The notes beneath the pieces were generated by a model. It did no database searches. It saw only the letters and a list, made by a program, of their open reading frames with translations, and was not told the DNA's origin. Position numbers and translations under genes: made by a program. 64,000 bases of DNA from Apiosordaria backusii (Eukaryota; Ascomycota; Sordariomycetes; Sordariales; Lasiosphaeriaceae): the NCBI GenBank assembly GCA_030549205.1, contig JAUKTV010000010.1:806001-870000 (forward strand). Reading direction: 5' to 3'. Positions within the stretch are counted from its first letter, which is position 1. Every line of letters begins with the position of its first letter. Positions 63,525-64,000 of this stretch are shown here, in pieces.

Positions 63525-64000
63525 GAGGGTGAGCTGAACCTTGCACGTATGGAAGGCAGCAGGCAGATATCTGGCGTTACCAAGGCATAACAAGGAGGAA
63601 TCTATTTCAGGGCAGGAAGCTGAATATTTGGATTGCGTATATCGAGGGGCTTGACGGTGATGGGCTTGCGTCTTCTTTTGCTCTTACTCAACATCCGGCG
63701 TTTGGTCTTTTCTCATCCACAGCTCCCAGATCTTCACATCAGATTGGAACACCATTTGGGAGACATTTCATTCACACTGAAATCTCTTCACTTCTTTCGA
63801 GGTTGGCCGACCAATTGCTATTTTGATGTACAAGATTTGTGGAGTGAGGGGGGGCCTAATGTCGATATACGATGTGAGTATTGTGGCGGAGGCGAGACAG
63901 TGCCGCAGCTCACAAAACCCTTCCCCTCTGCTCTCTGAATCTCTTCTTTGCTTTGATTCCCCTGCTTTTGGAATGTCGGGCTGTTTTGGTATTTGCTTTT
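63525..64000. other. 3' region of the BTB gene to the window end
   Basis: This is 476 nt with no gene recognised. A frame at 63633-63938 does not resemble a protein I know. Confidence 0.5.

Overview
The window is nuclear DNA of a filamentous ascomycete (Pezizomycotina, most likely a Sordariomycete; inferred from gene families and style, not from a search). Genes carry short introns, mostly 49-148 nt, with GTRNGT-type donors, CTAAC/CTGAC branch sites and YAG acceptors. Coding sequence favours G/C at third positions, and neighbouring genes have unrelated housekeeping functions. There are no operons, CRISPR arrays or prophages. I recognise no intact mobile element, tRNA or rRNA.

Layout. 1-5.96 kb is gene-poor, with small palindromes and stem-loops that could be relics of repeats. 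5.97-6.38 kb holds a small membrane protein. 6.4-9.1 kb is empty apart from a telomere-like motif and an A27 tract. 9.1-25 kb is dense: an MFS_5 transporter (MFSD5/MOT2 type), SSF1/PPAN and RRP3 (divergent ribosome-biogenesis genes sharing one promoter), CWF19 splicing factor, a DUF7053 protein, GPN1/NPA3 (RNA polymerase assembly GTPase), RPB12 (shared subunit of RNA polymerases I, II and III) and a HIT-family protein whose frame is broken. 25-42.5 kb holds an aldo-keto reductase, a ChAPs (CHS6/BCH1) exomer subunit, HIR3 (histone-gene and chromatin regulator), an E2 ubiquitin-conjugating enzyme and a TBC RabGAP.

42.5-49.4 kb is sparse, with one acidic nuclear-type protein. 49.4-54.2 kb has two adjacent bHLH factors with the SREBP-type basic-region tyrosine. 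54.6-63.5 kb has a small Asn-repeat protein, a four-TM protein, SEC11 signal peptidase, a six-TM protein and a BTB protein.

Functional themes are nuclear RNA and ribosome synthesis (SSF1, RRP3, CWF19, GPN1, RPB12, HIR3) and the secretory pathway (ChAPs, TBC, SEC11). I read this as ordinary fungal neighbourhood, not as a dedicated cluster.

Most interesting observations: (1) the E2 gene is followed, after one in-frame TAG, by 88 open codons with strong coiled-coil character; (2) the HIR3 start codon appears to be an exon of its own, joined through a GC-AG intron; (3) the HIT gene is frameshifted in a stretch where no AG acceptor exists; (4) an apparent 36-nt intron lies in the ChAPs gene, which also has a 54-nt intron that keeps the frame; (5) the last seven codons of RPB12 sit in a 25-nt terminal exon; (6) a 16-bp perfect palindrome and a GATA inverted repeat lie in the SSF1/RRP3 promoter; (7) two neighbouring SREBP-like bHLH genes share a phase-0 intron near the N-terminus. 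I found no clearly novel multi-gene system.
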